NCBI GenBank assembly: GCA_009767595.1
Contig: VSDK01001858.1
Coordinates: 80,071-144,070, forward strand
From: Symbiodinium kawagutii
Lineage: Eukaryota > Sar > Dinophyceae > Suessiales > Symbiodiniaceae
DNA: 64,000 nucleotides
Direction: 5' to 3'
Positions within the stretch are counted from its first letter, which is position 1, and each line of letters begins with the position of its first letter. Positions 54,966 to 64,000 of this stretch are shown piece after piece. Made by a program: the position numbers and the translations under genes. Below the pieces are notes generated by a model, which saw only the letters and a program-made list of their open reading frames with translations, searched no databases and was not told the origin of the DNA.

Positions 54966-55757
54966 TTGCAGAAAACGGTTGACCAAAAGGATTCGAACCA
55001 AACAGTGGACAAAACACAACCACGTGCGACAAAGTCTCCCATCAAACTGCTGACCATGCACATCGCAAAAAGCAGCTGCGTTAGATCCAACCACGCGTCG
55101 CAACGCAGCTCAACTGGAAAAAAAGCGAGGCATTAATCCAAAAAGGCCAGCGGGCGATTTGCGGCATCATTCACAAACGAAAGGAATGTGGCACTGACAC
55201 ATGGTTTGAAGCAAACATGTGTTCTCTCAGCCTTGTGGTTGGGGCATGTCATCAATGCCAGTTCCCCATGTTTAGAATAATATTTTTTCACCAAACACAT
55301 GTCAGCTAAAGTCTTAAATAAGCATAAATTTCGAGTGATCCCCACATTCAATTGGCTCCCCAACGCCAATCCCCCAAATCCTGTGACATGGACACTTGTC
55401 AAAGGGCCCACATTCTTCGTAGTGAAAAATGTATGCGGCCATGACGACAAATAGAGCGCTCATGACAACAAAGTAGAGCATTCATTATGTGCCAATGGCC
55501 AGAACAGCGGCGCAAAAGACATAGATCCAAGGACGGTTCTCACACATCGCCATGCTTTGCCAATAGCAACAGCAGCGGGCACGGCAGGAAAGAACAACCA
55601 TCCAAGAAAAGATTTTGAGCTAGTAGCTAGCGCAATGCCAGGTTCTGTCAATGGCCAGAACAAGGCAGCAAAGGACACGGATCCAGGTAAAACCTTGTAC
55701 ACCCGATTGCAAACAGCGCCCCCCTTTGACAGGAACAAGCTTGAATTCCTCCTGTTG
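54966..55757. mobile_element. Foreign insert inside the copia element
   Basis: ACTTC occurs about every 50 bp on both sides but not at all from about 54905 to 55785. The segment lacks pol homology and breaks RT. Inside are a TTCGAGTGATCCCCAC word shared with the satellite flanks at 1 and 47.5 kb, and a 156-bp direct duplication starting at 55496 and 55652 (TGGCCAGAACA). Minus-strand frames over the duplication encode a hydrophobic peptide repeat (GSVSFAALFWPL and GSMSFAPLFWPL). Borders are estimated from where pol sequence stops and resumes. Confidence 0.65.
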
Positions 55758-56160
55758 AGTACTACCCTAACGGTGATGTGTTGTGGAAACTTCGTCGAGC
55801 GACGCACGGTTTGAAACAAAGTCCGGAGATGTGGCAGCAACACTTTGTGAGTGTCGCAACTTCACTTGGTTTTCGTCGGTTGAAATCCGATTCAAACTTG
55901 TACTGCCATGAAGCACCAGAGGTGTACATGCTGTGTTACGTTGATGACTTGCTTTTGTTTGGTCCGCAAGGATCTTGCGAGTTTTTGTTCGCAGAACTTC
56001 AGAAGCAGTTGCGTTTGCGTCAACCTCCTCAGCAGAACAATCGCGCGACGTGATGACGCCATTGAGATGCCGATGCCGATTTCATACATTGATAAGATGC
56101 TTGAACAACTTGACATGGCAACTTGTAAACCTGCTGCGACGCTAGTCGGATTCATTTCCC
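55757..56160 (+). pseudogene. Reverse transcriptase fragment
   Basis: The frame carries LRRATHGLKQSPEMWQQHF, matching the L-x-x-x-x-x-G-L-K-Q-x-P-x-x-W motif of copia RT, and MLCYVDDLLLFG with the catalytic YVDD at 55937-55948. The fingers and the first part of the palm are missing because of the upstream insert. A frameshift near 56020 moves the coding frame, which then reads SYIDKMLEQLDMATCKPAAT, the usual connection region before RNase H. Confidence 0.85.
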
Positions 56161-56935
56161 AAAATGATTGAGTCGGAAAAGCTTCTCTCGAAAGAGGGCC
56201 ACAAGCTGTACAGAAGGATCGTCTGACAACTTCTGTGGTTAAGTAGCGTCCGACCGGACATTCAGCTTGCGACTCAGGAACTTTCCACCGGACTGGTTGC
56301 TCCCACTCAGGACCACTTTTGTAAGATGAAGACTTTAGTAGGGCACCTCGCCGGCGCAAAGCCAGCGGTTCTGCAACTTCGTCCGAATGTGATTCCACAC
56401 TCAAGGCAGATTTCTTCTGACATAGATTGCTACGTAGATTCAGACTGGGCCGGTTGTGTTGCAACTTGGCGCAGTACATCAGGAATGGCGCTGTATTTTC
56501 TGGGTTCTTTGGTCGCTTTACAAAAGTAGGACACAGCAGACAGTAGCGACTTCAAGTGGAGAAGCTGAACTGTATGCGATAGGTCTAGGGGCAAGCGAAA
56601 GCCTATTTGTTAGGTCACTTCTTTTCGAATCCCAAAATGCGCGCAAGGTCAAAATCAAATTTCACACCGACAGCACGGCAGGCAAATTGATGGCAACGCC
56701 TTTCGGAACCTCCGAAACCCAAGCATGTTCAACTTCGGTTTTTGTGCATTCAAGAACTTGTAACTTCAGGCATCATGGCAATCAAGAAAGTACTTGGAAC
56801 TTTGAACACTTCCGATGTGATGACGAAGTACATCACCAAGGATGTACTCCACAGACACCTGGCTACCCTCGGGATCACATTTCCCATGGGTCGAGCACTG
56901 TGAAGATCCTTCACACATGTCGTAACTTTTAGTTT
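56161..56935 (+). pseudogene. RNase H domain of the copia element
   Basis: After the thumb/connection remnant, CYVDSDWAGCVATWRSTSG at about 56430-56490 is the first RNase H acidic motif (D-x-D-W-A-G, with R-x-S-T-S-G). A frameshift near 56520 leads to VATSSGEAELYAIGLGASES, the second motif with catalytic Glu, and FHTDSTAGKLMA, the third. RNase H removes the RNA template during replication. At least one stop and two shifts show decay. Confidence 0.85.
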
Positions 56936-58396
56936 CTGCCTAAAGGCATGACAGAAGTACAGAACTTCAAACAGATCTTGATCTTGTACAGAGAATACTT
57001 CACCTGTATGGCGCTTACACATGTTCAGATACTTCACGTGTATATACCTATAAGTGTCAAATACTTTCTTTGGTTGTTTTGGTTCGGTTTTGTTTGTTGG
57101 TGGTGGACGCTGTTTCTTCGGTACTTCGCCCAAAGCTCCCCCAAACTTTTAATCACTTCTTGGTATTATAGGCACGGTTCACCAAGTGCCGGGTAGTTAG
57201 CCATGGGTAGTCGCTTCACTTCGTTTTCGCGGCAGAAAGTGAGACGTCAGTTCCGCTTCTGTTTTTCACTTCACGTTTTTTGTTTGCCACGTTTTCACTT
57301 CACTTCACTGCCATGTTTACATGGACTCTGAACGGCCTTCGAAACTTCAAATTGCGTGGGGAGATTTTCTTGGCTACTTCGACATGAACTTTTTCAATGT
57401 GAACTAGTACTACTTCGCTGGATGCATTTCTGTTGGGCGGAAGTGGAGAAAGGCGAAAGCTTCGCCAGAAAGTTTTGTTTTTGAATCAACAGTGGTTCAT
57501 TGACTTCGTAGCAGACATCCAGTAAGCCCACAGAACTTGCTGATCGCAATCAGTAAGTGGAACTTCGTTCACTGGAGCTTTAGTCTCGACCTCTGTGGAT
57601 TCAAAGCTGAGCTGGACTTCGATCTGGAAATTTGAACTAGCGAAGCCAAAAAGCGCCGCAGTCTTCTCAAAGACTCTGTGTACTTCAGAGCTTCTGTCTC
57701 TCCAGCGTATTTCTGGCAGCATGGGCAGCTTGATTTCTCTAATACTTTGCAGTCTTCAGTGAAGCAACTTCGTTAGAAGAGAAGGCTGACTACTGCATCA
57801 GGCACTTCAGAAGACTCCTCGAACGAGATGAGAGGAAGTTCGCCACCAATATCCAGGATAGCAATATAGCCACTTCCGAACAGAGACTGGATCGGAGACT
57901 TCAATGGTTAGGGCTAGGTTCATCCCTGTCTTTACGTCCAGGTGAGCTTCGAGGAGCAATCTCACTTGAGAGATTTCTGTGAAGCACTTCCGCTACTTTG
58001 CTGGCTAGTTCAATTCCTTTTGGTAAGTGCAGAACTTTGTTTGTCACCACACTGGCAACTTCAACAACTTCGTGTTGAGCGTAGTTTTCTTTCTTTCACT
58101 TGGCGATTGATCGATTCACTTCAACGTCGCTGAATCTTGACCACTTCATAGAAGATATTTCTTTTACGCAGACAGATTCAGGTTCGCTTGTCATAGCACT
58201 TCGAAATTTCAGAGACTTCAGTTGTACAGAAATTTTACTCTATGAGAAGAGGCAGCCAACTTCAACGACACTTGGTTAAGCGCTTCAAGATGGCTTTTGC
58301 GTAATCCCTGGTACTTCGTACAAGCAGAAATTGCATTTCATAGCGTTCAGGGTCTACAGTGTGAAGTCTCTGCTGTGGCAAGACTTCAAGGGAGCA
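56936..58396 (+). other. 3' non-coding part of the copia element, ACTTC-rich
   Basis: About 1.4 kb between the RNase H remnant and the right LTR has no credible ORF on the plus strand, yet ACTTC continues at high density (for example CACTTCACTTCAC near 57297). A weak polypurine stretch AAGGGAGCA precedes the LTR. The length is unusual for a copia 3' region and might hold a lost extra ORF or regulatory sequence. Confidence 0.6.
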
Positions 58397-58586
58397 TGTC
58401 GAGATGATACTGGACTCCCACACTTCGCACACGTGAGCCATACTTCAACTTTGGCCCAAGGCCACACTGAGGAAAAGACTTCTGCTGCCCAGAGTGAACT
58501 CCAGGGTTGAACTCGGGTGGAACTTCCAGGTTGTGAACTTGTTGACTTCTTGGTAGGTAAGTATCTGAGACTTCGCTGTTTTGATA
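58397..58586 (+). repeat. 3' LTR of the copia element
   Basis: Begins TGTCGAGATGATACTG and ends CGCTGTTTTGATA. Ungapped alignment to the 5' LTR shows about 15 differences in 190 bases. The leader-like word is here TTTGGCCCAAG. Confidence 0.93.
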
Positions 58587-58589
58587 CGT

Positions 58590-59550
58590 GGGTGAGTAGG
58601 TGGGCGGTGTTGTTGTTCGTTTTGTTTGTTTTGTTTGTTTTCTTCGTTGTGTTCGTTGTCGTTGTTGTATCACCACCGCCTTAGGGAACCAAACACCCCT
58701 AGGGTGGCAAAAGATGTATTGTACATTTTTTTTCCAAGATAGCCCTCGAAGATCGGCAGATGGAGCTAGCGCAGGGGGGGAATAAAAGTAATAATTCAGC
58801 AAGCATACAGCAGAAATAGATATTACTTTTCTTCCCCCAACCCCCTCACCAAGTCAATGGCAAAACTAAGAATTTTTGGGGGGGGAGGGGGGAGAAAATG
58901 TAATATTGTTACAGGTTCTGAATGTTTTGGTGAAGGGGGGGCCTGGAATGCAATTTTGGGCCGGCCAATCAACTACCAATCATCAACTACCAACCAATCA
59001 ATTGCCACTCATCAACCACCCCAAGACTAGATCGGTCCTAACCCCAATCAATCCGATCATCCACCACTAACCACCTACCGTCACCTACCACTATACCCAC
59101 CGTCTTGGGGGGGAGAAAATGTACCTCAAAATTTTGGGCCTGGAATACATCTTTGTGCACACAACCAAGAAATGTTTTGTACATTTTTGGCTCTCATTAA
59201 GATACTGCGATCTTGGCTATTGATAGGCGGTATGTAAAGAAACTCCGAAGTCTCAAAACTCAGGTCTTAGAGGAACAAAGTTGTACGGTACATTTTTTGC
59301 CACCCGGGGGGTCTAAGGGAGTAGTGATGTTGTTGTCTTTTGCTTATTGCATGAGGATACCTGTCGTGGTAGTTCGTTGTTGCTGCTGCTTTGTCGGTAT
59401 GTTGGGTTTGTTGTAGTTGCTGCTGCTGGTTTGTTGTTGTTGCTTTGTGTTATGGCCAACTGGTAGTGCAATGGTAGTTTGCAACCTTGAGTTTGCAATC
59501 CAGAACGTTTTATTTGCTAAATCAAGGAAGGCCCTGCCCTTTGATGGTAG
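58590..59550. other. No gene; GTT remnants and G/C runs
   Basis: Remnants of the GTT-rich insertion site run to about 58672. The words GTACATTTTTT, GGGGGGG and CACCCTAGGG-like occur in two related blocks near 58715-58970 and 59105-59330, suggesting a diverged duplication. Short ATCAACTACCAA words cluster at 58970-59095. Confidence 0.5.
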
Positions 59551-59560
59551 CATGTAGATG

Positions 59561-59569
59561 CTGTGTGTA

Positions 59570-59603
<34 letters not shown>

Positions 59604-59617
59604 TGTGTGTGTGTGTC
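59561..59617. repeat. TG microsatellite
   Basis: An interrupted TGTGTGTT array of about 57 bp. Confidence 0.95.
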
Positions 59618-59639
59618 GCATTGCGTGGCCCTGCTCATG

Positions 59640-60750
59640 GACTTGGATTGAGAAATGATCCGAGGAAATTCACACAATATATATACGTGCGATTTTGCGT
59701 GTGTATTCACAAAATCACATATTGCCAAAACCCAAGCGAAAGCCAGGAAGTTGATTCATGCACTCTAAGGACTTCGAATATCGACTGGTTTATGAGGCCT
59801 TTGAAATTCCAGAGGACAGCAGCAGATACCGGCCGGTCGTCCAAACTGTCAAGGATGGCGATGGAAAAAAAAATCATGTCAAGAACGGATGCAATTTGGC
59901 CCTGGCTTGCCACACTCCGGATTGTTGCCAAGAAACTGAAACATTTCTTTGAAACGTGCAGCGCGTTCGCAATCAACATTTGATTTTCAAAGCCTACCTT
60001 GATAGAGTAGGACCTGTCCCTCCCATGTTTTTGATATGGTGGCTCACCTGAAATTTCCAGCGTAGGAAGTTGGTGATATATTCTCTTGGTCACGTTCAGA
60101 TTCTGTCAGCATTTGTAACAGCAGCCGGGCTGGTAGATACGTGCATAATGAAGTGGAGTGACTTTGAATGGTTTGCGGGGCAAGCCCCGGCAAGTCCGGA
60201 TTGGGATTGGTGGTGGAGTTTACCATCTCGAATGCCCATCAAATGCAAATCCAGGCGATCGCCAGCCGGACGCTTGTAAAACCGTGCCTTCAGCGAACAT
60301 GTTTTTCGCAGATGCGAACTGACCGCTGACCCATTCCTTCCTATCATGTTATTTTTTGATATTTTTCTGGGATGCTTTTCTGTTTGGCGCTGCCCTTCAA
60401 ACAGGCATCGAAGGGATGCTACGATGTGCCATGAATCGTCCATGCTTGCGGTGTTTGTGCTGAGGGAATCGGTAGTCAGCAGAGCCCCAGGAGCACTGAT
60501 ATCCCAGATGCTCCATGTATAGAAAATTTGTTTACATGAACCCGGAACCCATGAAATGATCCAAATGTAGGGAAGTAATATACCATACATGCATGTACAT
60601 GGAATATAATACCGTGGGCATTTTCAATCCGTGGACGCCAGGACATGCCCCCAGACGGGCTGATGCCATGCCGAGCCCGAGAATGTTTGTTGGACTACGG
60701 AGGCGGACGGGGTAGAGAAGCTGCTCCAGCCTGCTGTTCGATGAAATGCA
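59640..60750. other. No supported gene
   Basis: Plus- and minus-strand frames of 128-164 codons overlap here (for example 59558-59983 and 60096-60590) without recognisable motifs or clean splice borders. Confidence 0.4.
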
Positions 60751-60753
60751 TTG

Positions 60754-60865
60754 CTGGCCGGTGGTTTGATTCACATGTTTTATTTTCCCTAGTAATGATT
60801 AACAAATAGTCGGTTGACTATGTTTGATTGATATTTTTCAGAGGGGCGGTTCGGCCACCAACCAG
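60754..60865. mobile_element. MITE-like element, family 1, copy B
   Basis: CTGGCCGGTGGTTTGATTCA at the left, AGTAATGATTAACAAATAG in the core, and GCGGTTCGGCCACCAACCAG at the right. Size is 112 bp. The core differs from copy C at only a few positions. Confidence 0.78.
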
Positions 60866-61199
60866 AATGATTAGAGGATATATGCAATGTTTATGGTACA
60901 GTTGGGGGTGGTTTATTGATATTTCAAACCCGATAGACGGAATAAAATCGTAACACATGGATCAACATAGACAGGCAGATCGGGAGACAGATGGACAATA
61001 GAAACATATTGATTGCACAAGGTGGTGGCGGAAGTTTCCAGAAGAGGTCACCTGTGCCGGGTCAGTTAAGATGAGGTGATGGTTTGGATGATTGGTGATT
61101 GATGATTGTAGATTACATCATGATGCGTTGATGATAAGAGGATGATGTATAACTGACGCGTTGTTGATGATCATGGCTGAGAATTGATGATTCAGCATG

Positions 61200-61597
61200 A
61201 CGACGATCTTGATGACAATTGATTATTGATCATTGCTTTTTGATTATTGATTATTGATTATTGATTTGATTCGTGGATTTATTGACTGATTGCATTGGAT
61301 TTGGATAGGATTTGATTTCATTGAATGGTTGACTGACTGATTGTTTGATTAATTGATTTGATTTGATTTGATTTGATTTGATTGATTGATTGAAAGCCCC
61401 GACAAAAAATGGTTGACAATGGTTAATTGATGGATTTGATTGAATTGATTGACAATTGCTCGATTGAATGACCGACTGACTGACTGACTGATTGACTGAT
61501 CGATTGCTCGATTGGTTGTTGATTGCTTCATTGGCTCGTTGGTTGATTATTGACTGACTGACTGATTGATTGATTGATTGCCTGATTGATATCGAAT
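61200..61597. repeat. TTGATTGA / GACTGACT repeat zone
   Basis: Degenerate tetranucleotide and pentanucleotide repeats of TGATTGAT, GATTTGATTT and GACTGACT type. Confidence 0.92.
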
Positions 61598-61599
61598 AA

Positions 61600-61679
61600 T
61601 GGATGGATGGATGGATGGATGGATGGATGGATGGATGGATGGATGGATGGATGGATGGATGGATGGTGGGTGATGCTGC

Positions 61680-61734
<55 letters not shown>

Positions 61735-61735
61735 A
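61600..61735. repeat. Compound microsatellite GGAT-CTG-ATG
   Basis: About 16 GGAT tetramers, then about 8 CTG triplets from 61672, then about 11 ATG triplets to 61731, with sharp boundaries. Confidence 0.97.
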
Positions 61736-61764
61736 ATTCATTTGGTGGTGATGCTGCGCCGCCG

Positions 61765-62079
61765 CTAGTGAGACATCAAAACGTTGCAAAGACCCGCAGT
61801 TTGGGGCAATTTGGACTTGCACATGTGCTTCTTGTCATAGTGCCGTGCATGTTTTGACCATCTTGTAATCGGAAACTTCGCGACCACCCCAGTTTTTGGC
61901 GATTTTAAGTTGCAAATTTGCTTCTCGACATGCCATGGTGCGATGCACTTTTTGCAGACGTGCTCTTCCAAAAGTCCCTCAACGCGCTCGTTTTTTGACT
62001 TGCAGATGCGCTTCTCATGCAATTGTTGCTTTATGTTTTCACGAACTTGCCTGTTGTATGAGCCTACATTTACGACCAT
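61765..62079 (-). CDS. Candidate repeat protein fragment (minus strand)
   Basis: A 104-codon minus-strand frame spans three diverged tandem units of about 93 bp (landmarks at about 61813, 61907 and 61999 on the plus strand). The units share a Lys-x-x-Cys core: [20 protein letters not shown] and [10 protein letters not shown]. The period is a multiple of three and the frame is kept through all units, which favours coding. No known repeat family is recognised; the paired basic residues and Cys could suit a small metal- or nucleic-acid-binding repeat. Confidence 0.38.
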
Positions 62080-62169
62080 CCTGGAGCAGATTGGAGCACA
62101 AAACTAGGGAAAAACACGAAGCATTCAAGCGATTTCTATCAGTCATGCACGCGCACACACATCTTTGAT

Positions 62170-63700
62170 TTTCTCCGCAATTTGATGGCTCACTGACTGC
62201 TCCAATTTTCCCTTAATCGGATTTCAAACTTCCATCGGCTGATGATGCATAGCATACATAGGCTGAAAGGTTGACGGACAGATGAAATATTTTGGCAGAT
62301 ATTTTAGCCATACAGATTTGCAGATGCATAGGCATCTATGTAATTAGACAACCTTTGATAGGTAGATAGGTAGACAGAAGATAGAAACAGTAGACAGGAA
62401 AATAGAATTCAACAATAGAGGTGTACCAATTAGATCAACATTTAGATCGATTGATCAACTGTTTTCTCTCCCTTCATGTTCGGCTCTGCGCACATACGGT
62501 GCAGGGAGTCACTTCATTGCTGCAGCAATTCCCCAGGTCGTCGAGAATGGCGCTTTTGCAAACGTCCTTCAACCCTGGAGTGTGGCTTCGTCCCTGCTTG
62601 GGTCTTCGACCCTTGGTTGGCATGGCACCAGCAAGCCAGCGCCCAGAACAACTTCCAAGCAATACCAGGATATCAGTGACGGATCGCAAGATGCCCGAAA
62701 AATCTCATCCTTAGTTTCTCAATGTAACAGTTCATTTTATGACCTCTTGTTGTGCCCTGGAGCATGGGATGATTTTGTTTTTGGCACAACTGCTAAGAGC
62801 AGTCCCCAAGAAGTTTCTACAGTTCTAGAGGCCACAATCATTAAAATCATTAAAGCTGCAAGGTCCAGCTGTTTGATTTGAACGTTCAGGCCATTTGAGC
62901 TTTGCAATCATACCCCTCGGATCTAATAGTAAATCAATGTAAATCACAAACTATATTCATGGTAAAATTCAGGGTGGTCGATGAATATGAACCTACCATT
63001 CCATTGTTAGTTTATATTCCGGCCGAATCGTGGCTGAGCTGCAAGCAGTCAATTTCCAATCAGCAGAGAGTCAACATTTCTGAGGCAACGCTCATCCTGA
63101 AGATTAGACCCGAAGCGTGAAGGTTCCCCATGAAACCGGGATTTGTTGGGTGTTGATAGTAGTTGATCGGATTACATTGCCTTTCTTCACCTAGACTCTC
63201 AATCCTCGCTATAAACCAACCATGATTGATTGAGCTCAATTAACCATGATTCATCAACGCTATCAATCAACACTTGTATATCATTCCGCCACTGTTCATC
63301 CACGATTAAGAATCATGAATCAGCCGTTATCACCCAATCAGTTTGAAGCATACCACTGAACCCAGATCAATGGGTGCATCCAACAGAGTTCAGCGACCTG
63401 TTCTTGATTTGATGAATAGATCCTGATCAACCAATCATACCCAATCATCTACTCTTGATCGATCAATGGATCTGATGAAATCTGATGAAATCTGATGAAT
63501 CGGCCCTTACCAATCTACTGTTGATCAAAGCTTTCCATTCTCAGTCACTGCTTGGGAGACCAGGAGCGGCGCCCTTTGGGGGCTGTCCAACGCATCGAAG
63601 CAATGACCACGGCCAAGTCGGTGGATGCTCGCCTCGCTCCGGGAAGGAGGAATCCACTCGGAGATCAGGCTTTGCCAGGCTCTGCCAGGCTCTGCTGTGC
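62170..63700. other. No well-supported gene
   Basis: A GC-richer island at 62500-62680 has open frames in three phases but no consistent border. ATGATC / ATCAACCATG words are frequent at 63160-63480. Confidence 0.4.
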
Positions 63701-63729
63701 TTCGTCAGTGGGTTCATCTTTGGGTTCAT

Positions 63730-63839
63730 CTGCTTGGTGGTTTGATTCGCATTGATTCACGTGTTTTATTTTCCTAAGTAATGATTAACAAATGGTTGGT
63801 TGACTAATATTCTTCATGGGGGTTGAAACCACCAACCAG
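63730..63839. mobile_element. MITE-like element, family 1, copy C
   Basis: CTGCTTGGTGGTTTGATTC at the left and GGTTGAAACCACCAACCAG at the right form 14-15 bp inverted termini. TCAT occurs on both sides, a possible target-site duplication. Size is 110 bp, and this is the best-preserved copy together with B. Confidence 0.8.
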
Positions 63840-64000
63840 TCATCATTTTTAATTCCAAGTCATGGTTGATAGTCATGTGTTTGCTCTTGTGGATGTTACA
63901 CTAACCCTGGTTGGAAATTGTCAGAAGATTGGTGTTTTAACGTTTGCAATTGTTAGATGATGGTTAAACATGGTTGATCATGGAACTGATAGTGTTTACA

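Larger units (their letters stand above)
52173..58586 (+). mobile_element. Ty1/copia-type LTR retrotransposon, decayed and interrupted
   Basis: Two 190-bp LTRs enclose gag, protease, reverse transcriptase and RNase H remnants in the order gag-PR-(INT lost)-RT-RH. RT and RNase H carry copia-type signatures. The reading frame is broken by at least one stop and several frameshifts, and about 0.8 kb of foreign sequence replaces the integrase and the N-terminal part of RT. The LTRs differ at about 15 of 190 positions by hand count, consistent with an old insertion. The flanks GGTGG / CGTGG share four of five bases, a possible degraded target duplication. The pentamer ACTTC is hugely over-represented throughout. 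Confidence 0.9.

Noticed and set aside
55460-55843. 127-codon minus-strand frame as a real gene
   Set aside because: It overlaps the RT remnant at its left end and otherwise reflects the 156-bp duplication in the insert; listed only as part of the insert.

Overview
The window looks like nuclear DNA from a dinoflagellate, most likely a Symbiodiniaceae-type genome. The grounds are: a one-exon CCCH zinc-finger ORF of a type common in dinoflagellates, short stretches resembling relict dinoflagellate spliced-leader (DinoSL) sequence, a decayed Ty1/copia element, very heavy microsatellite and minisatellite load, and sparse short coding-like islands with possible splice sites. Nothing looks prokaryotic: there are no operons, no compact gene packing and no CRISPR. 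Two runs of N (11302-12003 and 23743-23913) are assembly gaps. The species assignment is inference.

Layout. 1-1050 is a 12-bp-based satellite with 61- and 73-bp higher-order units. A second array with the same flank lies in inverted orientation at 47517-48170. 3259-4318 is a GAT/GGT array with an internal 27-bp minisatellite. 4.3-8 kb holds several coding-like islands, one LRR-like. 8.9-12.2 kb holds tandem and inverted duplications around the first gap. 12.6-13.8 kb has two minus-strand exon candidates, the first ARM-like. 17.6-22.7 kb on the plus strand holds the best multi-exon candidate, an LRR (RNI-like) family gene with two exons in matching phase. 26.7-27.4 kb is the CCCH zinc-finger ORF. 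27.9-28.9 kb is an exon cluster whose introns carry two kinds of short inverted-repeat element. 29.1-32.7 kb is a 3.6-kb block of different satellites. 33-51 kb is mostly unique sequence with isolated exon candidates. 51.8-58.7 kb is a copia-type retrotransposon with 190-bp LTRs, inserted in a TTG-rich microsatellite and itself interrupted by about 0.8 kb of foreign DNA. 58.7-64 kb is intergenic-like with compound microsatellites and more small repeat copies.

The two observations I consider most unusual are the retrotransposon's saturation with the pentamer ACTTC on one strand in all reading frames and in its LTRs, and a possible tandem relict spliced leader at 7398-7421. Two families of short terminal-inverted-repeat elements also recur through the window, and some copies sit just inside probable introns, which invites an introner interpretation.

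No complete multi-exon gene can be built from sequence alone. All exon calls rest on open frame, peptide character and AG/GT borders read by eye, so their confidence is low to moderate.
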